A DNA stretch of 64,000 bases from Ipomoea triloba (taxonomy: Eukaryota; Streptophyta; Magnoliopsida; Solanales; Convolvulaceae): the NCBI RefSeq assembly GCF_003576645.1, contig NC_044930.1:20428819-20492818 (forward strand). The letters are read 5' to 3'. The position numbers and the translations under genes are program-made. Shown in pieces: positions 1 through 12,087 of this stretch (position 1 is the first letter of the stretch; the number at the start of each line of letters is the position of its first letter). The notes beneath the pieces are model-generated. The model worked only from the letters and a program-made list of their open reading frames with translations, had not been told where the DNA came from and made no database searches.

Positions 1-628
1 ACAAGAAAAACAATACAAAGAACGGGGTTAAGTGCTTTGCACTTATTAAACAAAAACAAGGCTCAAAAGGGGACAACTAGGGAAAACAATTGTAAAAAGG
101 GTAGGTTTAAAGGCTTGGGCTAACAACAATGGCCTAAATCACTTCAAAGCATGCAAATTCTAGACTTCACTATGAGAACACTGAGACAAGCTATGACAGA
201 ACAGGTATCACCGGAATCCCACATAAGCCTTCACTAGCAATGCATAACAAACAGGGGAAACATTTAGGTTAGAGGTTAACCCAACTATTAGCAAGAGACT
301 GAATTAATCACAAGCTCAACTTTGAATCATCCCTGACAAACTAGGCTGCACAAGTACCACCAAAACAAACCACCAACCAGCAGAAAGGAAAGTGGTCACA
401 GCCACAACACAAGGAAAATAAACTATCCTAAGCTGCAAATTGAGTCCTTCAAGCAAACTTCATCAAAAATTTCATTTTTCAAAAGCTTATCAGAAATAGC
501 ACCCCCCCACACTTAAACTGGACATCATCCCTGATGGACAACCAAAACCCATTAACTAAAGCAATAAAGAGATATCGAACTAGAAAGCACGAAAACAAGC
601 AGTAAATGGAAGTAGAAAACAGTGAAGG

Positions 629-905
629 TTCACGGCCGGGGTGGTGGCCGTGACCCATGGGCCTTAATAGCTCTGTTCACACTGAAAATTCTGGAGACTG
701 TCACGGGCAGGGTCACGGCCGGGATGTGGCCCGTGACCTAGAGTCCTGGTTTGCTCTGTAGACACTAGAATTTCTGATGAGGCATCACGGCCAGGGTCAC
801 GGCCGGGATGGTGGTCGGGACCCTGAGCCCTCCTTTGCGCTATGCGTACTGGAAACAGCGCCTAGACCTCACAGTCGGGTACACGACCGTGACCATGGCC
901 GTGTG
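629..905. repeat. Cluster of GC-rich imperfect hairpins (GTCACGGCC/GGCCGTGAC)
   Basis: Four blocks of inverted repeats follow each other (around 629-655, 700-740, 784-830 and 870-905). Each pairs a CACGGCC-type arm with a GGCCGTG-type arm, spaced by a G-rich loop. They are much more GC-rich than their surroundings and lie inside the non-coding part of the LTR element. Confidence 0.6.
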
Positions 906-1243
906 CCCGAGCCCTCGTTTTGCAAAAATTTGTGTTTCGCGCCCAAACTCGGTTTCACCTGCAAGTTAGTCAAAAATACTTCCAAAGCACTTCTGCACCT
1001 ATTCAAAGCATAAACACCTCAATTCCAACCATTCCCCACTCTCTCAAAGGTAAAATAAAGCAAACCTCACACCAAAAACAACCCTAGGAACCCCTGTAAA
1101 CAAAGAAAAACTCCTAATTCTACTTCGAACTAAAATAAAAAGAAAAATGCAGTAAAATAAAGTGCAAAAAGTAAAGGATAACATGGGGTGCCTCCCATGA
1201 AGCACTAAGTTTAATGTCGCTAGCTCGACTCAACATCTCAAGA

Positions 1244-2218
1244 TCAACCATCATTGAATTGAACAATGAACATTCCATCCTTCCTAGCAAATTTTTCTTC
1301 AAGATAGTGCCTCAAATGGTGGCCATCAATGAATTTCTTTATACACAAGTCCACCACCATAAAACTCAAACACTGTTCCTCCATGAACTCAAAATTCAAG
1401 CACACACTTTCACCAAATCCATTCTTATTTTCCCCTTGATTTTCCTTTCCTTGAGCAAGTAGGGAGAACCTTGGGTCTTCTTTATGCACTAAGATGAAGT
1501 AAGAATCCTTGGACATGAAAATTGGCCAATGGGGGCCTCCACATTCAAAAACATTGACACCTCCCGGTTCCCAAGTTAGTCTAAAGTTCTCACCCAAGGG
1601 AGTGTCATTAAATGAAAGACATACCTCGTTTGTGCCACCAAATTCATCAACTATATCATTCTTGAGCACTTCTTCACTTAGACCATCTTTAAGTTGCTCT
1701 TTATCACCATTCCCTTGCAATTCCACACTGTCTTCCCAATTCAAAGTTTCCATTTCAATTCCATCATTCACTTTCTCATCTTCATCAGCGTCATCCTCAC
1801 TCTCCTCTTCATCACCACCTTCACTTGGAGTGAACAACTCATGTATAACATCTTCATAAGGAGTTGAACCTTGAATGGGTTCTTGAGTTGTCAAGCTTGT
1901 CCCTTGAGCCATAAGATCTTCCAATTGAGCCTTATTTTCGTCCACTTGAGCTTGTAACATATTCATTTGAATGCTTATGTTATTCATCATGGACCTGATC
2001 ATCTCCTCATCAATAGGTTGGCTTGCTTGTGGAGGTCTTTGATAGAATGGCTCTTGATGTTCTTGATGTAGAGGTACTTGAACATGGCCTTGATATTGAA
2101 AGTTAGGATCAAAGATGTAGCATCTTTCGGCTTCATGTGATCCTCCACATATGGCACACCAAAGAGGTTGTGGCATGAACATTGATGGTGCACCTCCTTG
2201 AAAAACTTCTTGATTCAT
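1244..2218 (-). CDS. Retrotransposon gag-like protein with one CCHC knuckle
   Basis: This 324-residue ORF starts with ATG about 135 bases inside the primer site of the element, where gag is expected. A zinc-knuckle-like CX2CX3HX4C motif (CAICGGSHEAERC) lies at residues 21-33. It is followed by a glutamine- and proline-rich stretch, a short coiled-coil-prone segment (MLQAQVDENKAQLEDLMAQ) and a very acidic region (EGGDEEESEDDADEDEK). The acidic region leads to a tail with no recognisable catalytic motif. The knuckle near the N-terminus and the missing capsid-like N-terminal domain suggest a 5'-truncated or rearranged gag. In active relatives such a protein packages element RNA in cytoplasmic particles. 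I infer an inactive or non-autonomous copy. No pol follows in view. Confidence 0.6.
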   Translation of the reverse strand: MNQEVFQGGAPSMFMPQPLWCAICGGSHEAERCYIFDPNFQYQGHVQVPLHQEHQEPFYQRPPQASQPIDEEMIRSMMNNISIQMNMLQAQVDENKAQLEDLMAQGTSLTTQEPIQGSTPYEDVIHELFTPSEGGDEEESEDDADEDEKVNDGIEMETLNWEDSVELQGNGDKEQLKDGLSEEVLKNDIVDEFGGTNEVCLSFNDTPLGENFRLTWEPGGVNVFECGGPHWPIFMSKDSYFILVHKEDPRFSLLAQGKENQGENKNGFGESVCLNFEFMEEQCLSFMVVDLCIKKFIDGHHLRHYLEEKFARKDGMFIVQFNDG

Positions 2219-2352
2219 ATTGGCACCAAACTCCTTGATAGGTTTTTTTTTTGGTGACTAAATAAAATAAAATAAAAACTTGATCTCATAAGAATTCACT
2301 AACTTTAATGCTAGAAATAAAACAATCACACAATACAACCAAATAAATCAAT

Positions 2353-2369
2353 CCCCGGCAACGGTGCCA
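2353..2369 (-). other. Primer-binding site, tRNA-Asp type
   Basis: The plus strand reads CCCCGGCAACGGTGCCA, which matches the 3' end of plant tRNA-Asp (CCCCGGCAACGGCGCCA) with one mismatch. The primer site itself is therefore on the minus strand. It lies three bases from the LTR edge, which fixes the orientation of the element. Confidence 0.85.
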
Positions 2370-2372
2370 AAA

Positions 2373-3562
2373 TGTGATGAATATAATAGTGAGTGTAAAA
2401 AGAGGGTGTAAATGTCGTTCCGCTGAGGATTGGGGCTATGGCACGTATTGTGTGAATTATAAAATTCTAGGCACTAAAGTATTGGAATTCACTAGAATCC
2501 AAGCAAACTAAGATTAATGAATGGAAATAAAATAATGCAAATTAAATAAGGGATAAACTATATGATAAAAGAATGGGTCAGATTAGGGGTATTGCAATCT
2601 TGATGCTCTAACAAACTCAAAATTAGGGAAAAATAAATAACCAAGGGATTTATTGGCAATGCACTCAAGAATTCAAGTTAGCTACTTTCGTAATCAATAA
2701 CAAGAATTAGGCTAAGATTGCCCTACTTTCATGATGCATCAATCATAACCTTAAACACAAAATCATTATAAGCCCTCAAATTACCCATATTCTCATAGTA
2801 TGAAAAATTGGGTTGAAATTGGTTATGCTGAGTCTTTCACCTGACTTTCGTTGTGATGAAATCCTCTCCAAAACAAATCAATAAAAGTTGCGCATCAATT
2901 ATCAATAAGAGGAATTTATAATCCAATTCAAATATAAAACCCTAGATCAATAAATTATCCCTTTATGCAATAATTATAAACCTAGCATCAAGAATAACAA
3001 TAGAACCCTAATCCAAACCCAAAAGCTAACTACTCATCATGCATCATAAAAGTAAACAAAACAAAGCAATAATAAATAACCATAAACATTGCAAGAAATC
3101 TGAGAAGAAAGTAAATAAAAGAATAAGAGAACTTTACTGATGAAGAACAAATCCAACTTCCATCCGAGATTCCAACCTTGAAATTAAATAATCTAATATA
3201 TAACTAATCTAAACTATGCTAGGGAAATATAAAGAGAATGGAAAAATAAACTAAAACTAACTAGGGTTGGGAACTCTGTAAATTGTAGAGAATATGTAGA
3301 ATATATAGGAGATAGATGGGCTTTGGCCCATTAGGCAACTTCCAATTCTTATTCTTGTTTCCTTTCGTGATTAGGTAATTTCCTTTGCTTCCAAAACTTG
3401 TCCAAACTGCTCCAAAATTCTTCCTTTGCTGCTCCTTGTGGATAATTCAACTCTTGGGATAATATAACACACAAACAATTCTCAATTTCATTAGGATAAA
3501 GAAAATAAGCATCAAAACAACTAAAATAAGGGGTGAATTATTGTACAAAATAGTAGATATCA
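2373..3562 (-). mobile_element. 5' LTR of the Athila/LARD-like element
   Basis: On the plus strand the segment begins TGTGATGA and ends GATATCA. Read on the minus strand the LTR therefore starts TGATATCTA and ends in CA directly beside the primer site. Length is about 1190 bp. The 3' LTR is outside the window, so neither TSD nor insertion age can be checked. The outer boundary at 3562 is inferred from the TG/CA rule only. Confidence 0.7.
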
Positions 3563-6076
3563 CCCACACAGGTATTGATATCTTTTTGGGGGACATCATA
3601 CTTGACATATTCAAATCTAACTCATTGCATATAAATATAAATCCCCCATCAACCTAGTACGTGTACACATTTCCCATTCTGCGTTTCATTTTTAGTGTGC
3701 AGTCCAATTATTATCACCACCTTTTGCGTATCTTTATGGGCTATAAAATTCCATCTGTTTATATAGAGCCCACGATAAGAATTCAATAGATACGCTGACT
3801 GCATACTAAAGATCTGTTTCTCGGCATTAGGGGGAGATATATCCGAATTTAAATGCCGAGAAAACCATGAAATGGAATGATCTTCATTATAATCCACGTA
3901 CTAGTAAAAAATGAACTAGAAGTTCAGAAGATAATCTATTTGCAATATTAGCAAATAATCTGCCAAATATATACCAATAACGTATATATACATTAATCAT
4001 GTTGATCAGAAAAGAGTGACAAGGTCCCATAAATAATCCCCAAAATTGGACCAAATAATATATATATCGATACTCCTTGACACCAGAAGTGTAGGAGATC
4101 TATCTATTTAAGAGATATGAAACATAACACTAGATCTAGTAAAGAAACATTGTCACTTTTGCCTTAAAAAGAACTATGTCCTAAAGACATTCGTCTAAGA
4201 ATACGAAAACCCTAGTAAAGGTGCACCAAACAAACATAATTCTAGGGATGCGGAACGATCAGATTTTAATATTTGGGAAATGTCAACGATCTGATTACCA
4301 TGAATTTGGGAGAAAAAAAAATTATATAGTTGTCGACAACACACGCCAATATAATTGCTCGTTTAAATAAACTGGATCCAGGTGAGGTGCCAGATGCATC
4401 CTCATTATTTAATATTTAAAGGAGCAATTAAGGCATAGCTCGACTCGCTAAAATATATTCTCTTTATAACACACCATTGAATGTTAACCCTATTGGTTCC
4501 AAATGGATGTTTGTACGAAAGAGAAATAAAAAATGATGAGGTGACATAATAGCGAGCTTTTGTAGAACAGGGTTCACGCAGATACCCTTGATTAATTTAA
4601 TCAAATCTCCCATGAACGATGACATTAAGTTCCGCTATACAAGATAAATGGCAGAATAAAGTTAGATATGCAGCTAATAAACGTTGTGACCATATGAAAA
4701 TAAGGTCACTGGACGATATGGTCTTTATATGATCTTAGAACAGATCACAATTAACTGAGTAATTTCCTCCTGAAGTAGGAAAATGTAAAAATCAAAATAT
4801 ACCGTAGTACTTATTGAATCATAAAGAGCTTAATGATATTAGCTCCAAAAATGAATTTTAGAAATTAAAGGACTTTGAGAAAACAAGTATTATCTCGACT
4901 TGCAGATCGAGTATTCCCTTGAACTCATCACACTAACGGTTATATCTCTTGAAGAAGATAAGGAACCGTTTAGACGCAAAAATGATACTGAGGACACTTT
5001 AGGACCTGAAGTCCATTTCTTCATTATTGGAACACTACGAAAGAACCAGAAGTTCCGTGATCATATTAGGACTAACATTGTTCATACAATGAAATCACTT
5101 ATATCTCCTAGTGCTCCAAATATCATCTAGTAAACTTATGCAATAAACCACTGCGTGTTTCTCATAGATCACTTGGTATTGCCTTCTTTTTCAAAACTAG
5201 TTGTGTGTTATTCAACCCACATAAGCTCCAGAAGAGTCTCGAGAATCATTGTATAAAATATTAACTTATAGTAACAATCCTGAAGATTGTCATATCATCT
5301 CCTCTACGATCCCTTTGAAACAGCTATTCTACTTTAAGCAATGTAGAAATTGAAGATTGTTATCTTTAGGGAGAGATGCAGACTACATTTACTTGAATCA
5401 ATCCTGAAGATTGGGTGGGTCCTAAAAGGACGAACAATTGTACTCTTTTGCAACCTATATACCATGTACTCTTTTCCTCACTAGATTTTTTTCTCATTGG
5501 GTTTTTCTAGTGTGGTTTTTAACGAGGCATGAGTATGATATAATAAACGGGGAGAAAGTTGCAAATAAATACTTAAATAGACGAACCCCGAAATCCTGAA
5601 GATTATGCCATGCAGGCTTATGATTGTACTCTTTTTCCTTAACTGAGTTTTTCCCACCAGGTTTTCTTAGTGTAAGGTTTTTAACGAGGCAATCAGGAAA
5701 GTTGTCGTCTTCAGGGGGAGCAACAACATACAAATTATTTGGTCCATAAGACCACCAACTATTGCAAATCCTAAAGATTAAACGCAGAAAGTTATGGTTG
5801 TACTCTTTTCCTTAACTAAGTTTTTTCCCACTGGGTTTTCTTAGTATAAGGTTTTTAATGAGGCAACCCGGACTATATATGAAATTATAAATATACTCTT
5901 TTCAACTAGGTTTTTCCCACGTGGTTTTCCTAGTGAACTTTTAATGAGGCATGAGAGTATTTGAATATACCATTCATGTACTCAATACTCTTTTATTGTC
6001 TAGATTTTTTCCACAGGGTTTTCCTAGCAAATTGTTCATGAGACAAGGTCGTGGTCAAATAATGTCCAAGGGGCAG
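3563..6076 (+). pseudogene. Decayed Copia pol (reverse transcriptase to RNase H) and 3' region
   Basis: Broken plus-strand pieces of Copia pol can be read. Around 4480-4570 is a stretch like the reverse transcriptase entry region (NPIGSKWMFVRKRN). Around 4870-4920 is a piece like KDFGKTKF.LGLQIE. Around 5000-5060 is the decayed start of the RNase H region. Stops and frameshifts break every frame. Downstream, the unit 'TACTCTTTT...CACTAGATTTTT...GGTTTTTAACGAGGCA' recurs about five times (5430-5950), which is typical of the region before the 3' LTR of some plant Copia families. The 5' LTR, gag and integrase are not seen, so it is a truncated remnant abutting the Ty3 LTR at 3562. Confidence 0.65.
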
Positions 6077-6279
6077 TGTTATAATAGTATTTTATTAGTG
6101 GACATTATTGCTTGTAACAGTTGTAACGGACGCAATTATTCCTCATTATGTATCCCATTATTGTATCCCTTTATATATATGTGTGGAATGATGAATAAGA
6201 GTACTTCTGATTTTTGTCTCTACTACTTTGTCTTTACTTTTCTCCCTGCATTATGTTTGAGCTAATAGGTTTTACAACA
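6077..6279 (+). mobile_element. 3' LTR of the decayed Copia element
   Basis: A purine-rich tract (AAGGGGCAG) ends at 6076 and is followed by TGTTATAATAG. The segment ends TTTTACAACA at 6279. It contains a TATA-like stretch (TTTATATATATG) near 6170. A length of 203 bp is short but usual for this Copia type. No partner LTR is in view, so the 3' edge rests on the TG/CA rule. Confidence 0.55.
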
Positions 6280-6918
6280 GTTTTTGAATTTTTTTTTTCT
6301 CTTTCAATTCATTTTTCTCTCTTACTTGGCTTCTTAAAAATCAATAAATTAAATAATCTTGACAATTGAAGATGCTCCTGAGAGGTGAAATTGAAACAAA
6401 ATTTAATTTGATGCACTTTGTTGAGTTAAAGAATTAGCACTGGACCTTGGCCAAATATATTGTACTAAATCTATTCTGATTGATTGATGGACGTGTGGTT
6501 ATGAAAAAATTTTAAATTTGTTTAGAATTTTGATTTAAATTTTAATAAATGAATACTTATCCCCCTAAATTTATTACTTAAATTTATTTATTTATTTTAC
6601 TAATAAAATTAATGCATAAAAATATTATTAAAATGCTCTAATTGATATCTTTGAAATGAGTCAAGAACACTCATATTAATAGTTTCTTTTTAATTTTTTA
6701 ACATTACTTTTTTTTCATGACCTCCCATATAGGAAAACCAGTAAGTCACAACATGCCATCTGAGACAAGGTGCTTGATAGTTTCTTTTTAATCTTTTAAT
6801 TAACTTACAATTATATAAATGCATGATCCCTCAAGACAGTGGTCTAGCGGATGAGAAACATCATTTAAAGACTTGTTTATTGTGGTAGCAGAGGAGAAAG
6901 CTAGGATTTGTTTTAATA

Positions 6919-7177
6919 CTCCCTCTGTCCCATTTTACCTGTCCTATTTACTATTCATTGGTCAAACCAACTCTTTCTTCTTTGCTTATTTTCTTTAGTA
7001 ATTTTTTATTATTTTTAAATTTAATTTTTTGTGTTTAATAGTACTTTTAATGTAGTTTCTAAATATATAAATTGTAAATATTAATGCTAAACTTAATATT
7101 ATGAAAAATTGGATTAAAAATTACTTCAGTCAAGCCTCGTTAAACGAACCAGACAACCATTTTGGGACGGAGGTAGT
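6919..7177. mobile_element. Stowaway-like MITE
   Basis: Terminal inverted repeats CTCCCTCTGTCCCA (6919-6932) and TGGGACGGAGGTAG (7164-7177) match the Stowaway/Tc1-mariner consensus. They are flanked by TA on both sides (6917-6918 and 7178-7179), the expected TSD. The 259-bp interior is AT-rich with no coding potential. Confidence 0.85.
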
Positions 7178-7187
7178 ATAAACTAAT

Positions 7188-7372
7188 ACACTACAATACA
7201 TAGTTACCTTGAGTATTTATAGTTTTATATCCTAGTTATTTATAAATTAGGGTCGATTCTTAAATTTTTGAGGCCTCGTTCTTATAAATAAATGAGGCAC
7301 TAGTACAGTAGTACACTACAATACATAGTTACCTTGAGTATTTATAGTTTTATATACTAGTTATTTATAAAA
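7188..7372. repeat. 125-bp-period direct duplication
   Basis: A block of about 60 bp beginning ACACTACAATACATAG occurs at 7188 and again at 7313, almost identical. The bases between carry no visible gene. Confidence 0.7.
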
Positions 7373-7423
7373 TATAAATAGTATTGGAGTGATGTTGTTG
7401 TGGTTTATCTAATTTATAGTTTT

Positions 7424-7747
7424 TTTTTTTTTTTTTTTTGTGATCTATGGGAAGGGGAACACCCAATGTCTACGACTACCATCCTTTATAAGCACTCTTA
7501 TGAGTACGAAAACCTCAAAAACATCTACAATCGGTATTTGTCCCACTATTCCTAGCATATATATGGGGACTTCATCCATTGTATACCACTGCCACACTCA
7601 ATTGAACTCGAGGCTATGACATCTATAACCTTGTTTTGCTCTATGTATACATGAGTAACATGGGGCACCTACTGTTCCGCTAGTTCCTGTCTTGAAGCCT
7701 CAACTAAAGTTGCCAAGACGCCTCTAATAAGACTATCTCTATTCATT
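7424..7747 (-). mobile_element. SINE-like retroposon with poly-A tail and 14-bp TSD
   Basis: On the minus strand this is a ~310-bp sequence ending in a run of A (the T run at 7424-7439). It is flanked by an exact 14-bp direct repeat TAATTTATAGTTTT at 7410-7423 and 7748-7761, the mark of LINE-type target-primed insertion. Weak box A-like (TAGCGGAACAGTAGG) and box B-like (GAGTTCAATTG) motifs suggest a tRNA-derived SINE. A retrogene fragment is the alternative. Confidence 0.6.
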
Positions 7748-9123
7748 TAATTTATAGTTTTGTGTTTTTTGATGTATTTAAAAAAAATCATATATATAAA
7801 ATTCTAAATTTTTATGATATATTTCTATCCATAGTAGTTTTTATGGTATAATAGCAAAGAAAATAGTTTAACATGTAATAAAGAGATGAAAGAGAAAATG
7901 AAATTTCAAAAAATTCATGTTTCCATGTTGATTGGGAAGAGAGAGATGATAAGAGACATAGTTTGTATATTCTTCTACAATATATTGAGTTTTTTTTTTT
8001 TTTTTGGTCAAAAAACGAAAAAAAAAAAAAATGTGTGGAGCAAACTCCCAATTGGTGTGTGTCTATCACACAGTGGCTAAGCTTCGCGCATCAAAGTGAC
8101 GATCACTCTTGATTTTTTTTTATTGCTTTCTTTTATTTTTATTTTTCTAGAATTTTCACATGTCAAAAAAATTTGTAATCATTGGGATATAGCTTTTATA
8201 CATGAAATGTCATACCAACTCTTTATATTAATAGAGAGATATGCATGCATGCATTAGTCCAAGTAGCTATATTCATGCAATAATTAATGATCCAAATGAC
8301 CAGACAACTGTTTAAGATTGTGGGGATTATATTATATTCCCTATTACTTTTTAAGAATAAGAAATCACAAGTCACATGGTAGGTGGATTCTTGATTTCCA
8401 AGTAAAGTTAAAGACTATAAATAAATAAATAAATAAAGCAGCATTTTTGTCATCTCTGCTTAATTTTTCTTTGCTTCTTGCACTTTAGTCCAATCCTCAA
8501 TACACAATTAAAATGTTTTATAGAAAACAACATGTGTTTGGTTAGGTTAACATGTCTCACTTGCATGCCAACTTTGATTGGTGCATGCACTCATCTTTGT
8601 TATGTACATATGACATACCCACTCTAACCATGACTTTAATTAACCTAGCTATTAATTTGAAGTTACGTATGGTTGTCTTAGTTTTCCCGTTTCTAGATCT
8701 AGAGATGGACTAGAAACGACGAGAGATAAAATGAAAATAATCATATAATCCTTAAAAATTCTTTTTTTTCTGAAAAAAAATTATAAATTCCGAAAAAAAT
8801 GTAAAAGCATTAACTATATTACACGTGGGTGTCATGTATTTGAGATCGATAATCTGTTAAAAGTTTTAATTGCATATTTTTTAGAATTTCGATATTTATT
8901 TGGAATATTTTAGACTTCAATGGTTTAATTGTTATTTTGCTAAGAATAAATCAAATATGAGACTATCTCACGTGAAATGTGTAATATTTTTTTAGATAAA
9001 ATATAATATTTTTAGTTAAAGTTGAAGGGTTTGTTTCACCATTATAATTATTACTAGTCTTTATCATGCGAAAGTAAGTGTCCAACATTAATGCTTAATA
9101 TTAAAATTATGATATATTAAAAT

Positions 9124-11940
9124 TGTAACACCCCAATTTTCACATCTTGGATTTATTACAAAATCCTTAAAATATAATACATTGCGGAAGCGTCTAACCA
9201 GCAGAAAACTGGGTGTTACCGCCACGCTTAGGTATCTTTCCTATACCTAAACGCTAAGGCTAAACTTACAACCTCAAATAACCATATCAATATCCAGATA
9301 TGTACATATGGAAATAATCCTTCCAGAGTGTCTATTCTAGGATAGAGTAGTCTTCAACCTCGACTCCCATCCTATTCAGAGCTCATCGGCCATAGGGGCC
9401 CACGCTAGACTGCATCTAATAAAGGACACAATGAAGTGTAGTTAGCGCGACGGCTAAGTAAGGATATCCATGATCACTCGAAAATAAACAAAGGTTTCAA
9501 AAATAGGTTTCAGTAATAGCAAGGCAAGATAACATTACCCATCAATCGCAATCGACCTGCAAACATTCTAACAACAAGCAGTTTCACTTATCCTCGGTAA
9601 TTCAAACATATAACACGTTCATTAATTCACCCGTGGGGTACACAACTCCCACCTCTAATGTTAGGACATCTTACGGTTAGCTCTCACACCTTGCCCGTGA
9701 AGTGCACAGCTCCCAACTTAAATTCACCCGTGGGGAACACATCACCCACCTTTAATTCGTACCTGGGGAACACATCACCCATCTTTAAGTAACACGTGGG
9801 GAACACATCATCCACCTTTGACTCGTACATGGGGAACACATCACCCATCCTTAATTATCACGTGGGGAACACATCACCCATCTTTGATTCGTACACGGGG
9901 AACACATCACCCGTCTTTAATTAACACGTGGGGAACACATCACCCACCTTTAAGTCACACGACTCCATAGCCAAAACTCACTCAAGTATATCCTCCCGAC
10001 CCGCATACTTAGGTTAGTATTAGTCACATCACAGAAAATCCAAGCATAGGAGTCATAATAATTCCCAAAGCACAAATATTTCCCAAATTCGTAAAATATA
10101 CAAATATAATATTTTGCCTTCAAAACATTCACCCGGATGCCCGTAGGCTTTCAAAACGTCACCACTCAAGGTTAAAAACATCGGGGAAAAACCGGGTCAA
10201 GAACAAGTCGAAAACGAGTCCGCGTCGCGCGGACTCGCGACTGGCCGCACCAGCGGACGCACGTCCGGACCGCGTCCGCTGGTTCGGCGGGCTGTGCCGA
10301 AGGCTGGGCGCCTACGGACGCGCAGCGGACGCGCGCGTCCGTGCCGCGTCCGGCCCTCTGCTGGGAGATTTCTGCTGGCGACACCCGAAAGATCGGGCCG
10401 GTAAAAATAGTTCCCGAACTCTTTTTCACTTGAAATTTTTATGATAGAACCCTAACTCATAGTACTTGATGTCCATAAAAAGTTTTGGTCATATTGGTCC
10501 ACGAATTAACACAGAAAATTCCATTTTTGCCCTTGGCAGTGTGCTGTCCAGCATTTTTCCTCTCTGGACCAGTTTTGGAAAAAAACACGAAAACCATACT
10601 TATACTACTCCAAAAATTATGAAATTTTATATGTAGGTTCTAAACGTGTTGATCTACATGTCTACAAAATTTGGAGTCAAAATACCTTACCGATTTTTCC
10701 CAGAAATTTTCGAAAGGTCACTGCTGGAAACTAGTTTGGTTTTTACTCAATAACTTCACAAGTATAGATTTCTATGGGCATAAATACAACCTATACATGC
10801 ATAAAATAGCTATAACATGTATATTAGAGTTTACCAAAAATCAAAGTAAGGATTTTTGAAGCCAATTTATAGATCTATGGCATAACACATAATTAGCACG
10901 TAAAAATTCCTAATCATATAATTTCCTAGCAATTGTCTATATCCAAGTGATTGAGCCAACTTAAGGGATTCCTTACCTTTGTAGAAGACTTTTAAAACTT
11001 AAAAGTTGATGATGCCTTCCTTGGAGTTCTTCACCCAAAAATCCTAAAGATGTCACCATAACAACCATATTTTCATGCATTAACATTAACACTTAAGTTC
11101 TAGAGATGAATGAACCATCAAAGCTTAAAGTCTTACCTAGACTTGGTCACTTGAGTGGAGAAAATGAGTGGAAGTTCTAGATCACAAGTGAAAGACTTGA
11201 ACAATTTTCTTCTTCTTCTACCTTAGTGTGTTTTCGAAAATGGGATGAAGAGAAGAGAGAGATGATCACATTTGCTAGACTAATCTTTTCTTTCTTCCTT
11301 TCCTTAGGGTAAATTCGAATGGGAGTGAGGGAGTGGGATGATGTGAGTGATTAGGCTAGATTTACTCTTGGAAATCAAGCAACCAAGTACAAGCCACCAT
11401 ACCTCATTAATGTTACAATCAAGATCAAATCTTAGTTCTAGGATTGGATTGCCACATGTCAACACCCTATTAATCCCTTATGAAGACATTAGTCTAATTG
11501 GCCAGTTTAAGCTTAAATCAGATGAATGTTCGGAGGATCATAACTTAATTCGGGAAGATTCTAATACCAAAATTATCGTAAAAATATTCCCGTCGCAAAA
11601 CGCCAATTTTGGGAATTTTCCGGTCTTCCGCCAAATTTATGTTCAGAGTCTGTGACAATTTATCCCTTACGGTCCACTTAGAAATTTTTCTTGAACTAAC
11701 TAGAAATTCAGGCTTAATTGTATAATACTTAAAAATCCAAATTCTAGAAAATTCGAACTGAATCTATATCCTTAAAATTTTCTCGGTTCGTGACCGGTAC
11801 GTAGTTCGCAGCTTATCGATAACTAATCCTAAAAAATTATTTCGAGCACCGAACAGTCTTCTCTTAAACGTCATAGCTTAAAAAAATTTTACATCAATAT
11901 TCTCGAACCTTAACTTTGTCGAAAAAACCGAGGGGTTACA
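9124..11940. mobile_element. 2.8-kb solo LTR, probably Ty3 (Tekay/Del-like), with perfect 5-bp TSD
   Basis: The segment starts TGTAACACCCC and ends GGGGTTACA, an inverted terminal pair common in long LTRs of plant Ty3 chromoviruses. It is flanked by AAAAT on each side (9119-9123 and 11941-11945). No gag, pol or primer site lies inside, and no second LTR is adjacent. This is therefore a solo LTR left by LTR-LTR recombination. Inside are a ~33-bp minisatellite (9620-9960) and a GC-rich island (about 10195-10400), both unlike the AT-rich remainder. Lineage is assigned only from length and termini. Confidence 0.75.
9620..9960. repeat. About nine copies of a ~33-bp minisatellite inside the solo LTR
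   Basis: The phrase GTGGGGAACACATCACCCA recurs every 32-36 bases from about 9629 to 9950, with a few diverged first copies. It lies entirely inside the solo LTR. Confidence 0.8.
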
Positions 11941-11999
11941 AAAATAATTCAAAATAAATAAATAACAAGCATGGCATAATCTATTTTTGAATATTAAGG

Positions 12000-12087
12000 G
12001 GCAACATTTAGACCACTAATAATTCAGGGGTGACATTGATAATTAATTGGCATATTATGGAGGGGCAAAAATTACAATTTTCCCTAA
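12000..12087. mobile_element. Fragment related to the Mutator-like MITE at 14959
   Basis: The stretch GGGGCAACATTTAGACCACT ... AAATTACAATTTTCCCT resembles one arm of the MITE at 14959-15219 (GGACAACATTTACACCACT ... ATTACAAGTTTCCTT). The opposite arm is missing, so it is a half element or solo arm. Confidence 0.45.

Larger units (their letters stand above)
1..2370 (-). mobile_element. Internal region of an Athila/LARD-like Ty3 LTR retrotransposon, 5' part
   Basis: This is the part of a minus-strand LTR element next to its 5' LTR (2373-3562); the rest lies off the left edge. On the minus strand it reads LTR, tRNA-Asp-type primer site (2353-2369), gag-like ORF (1244-2218), then a long non-coding stretch. 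That stretch holds inverted GTCACGGCC/GGCCGTGAC blocks at 629-905 and a pyrimidine run at about 501-510. Nothing in 1-1240 looks like protease, reverse transcriptase or integrase, so within view it resembles large non-autonomous plant elements (LARD/TR-GAG). The autonomous relative and the 3' end cannot be seen. Confidence 0.75.

Noticed and set aside
10172..10429. GC-rich minus-strand frame inside the solo LTR
   Set aside because: Its composition follows the palindromic GCGGACGC island and it shows no protein-like pattern.
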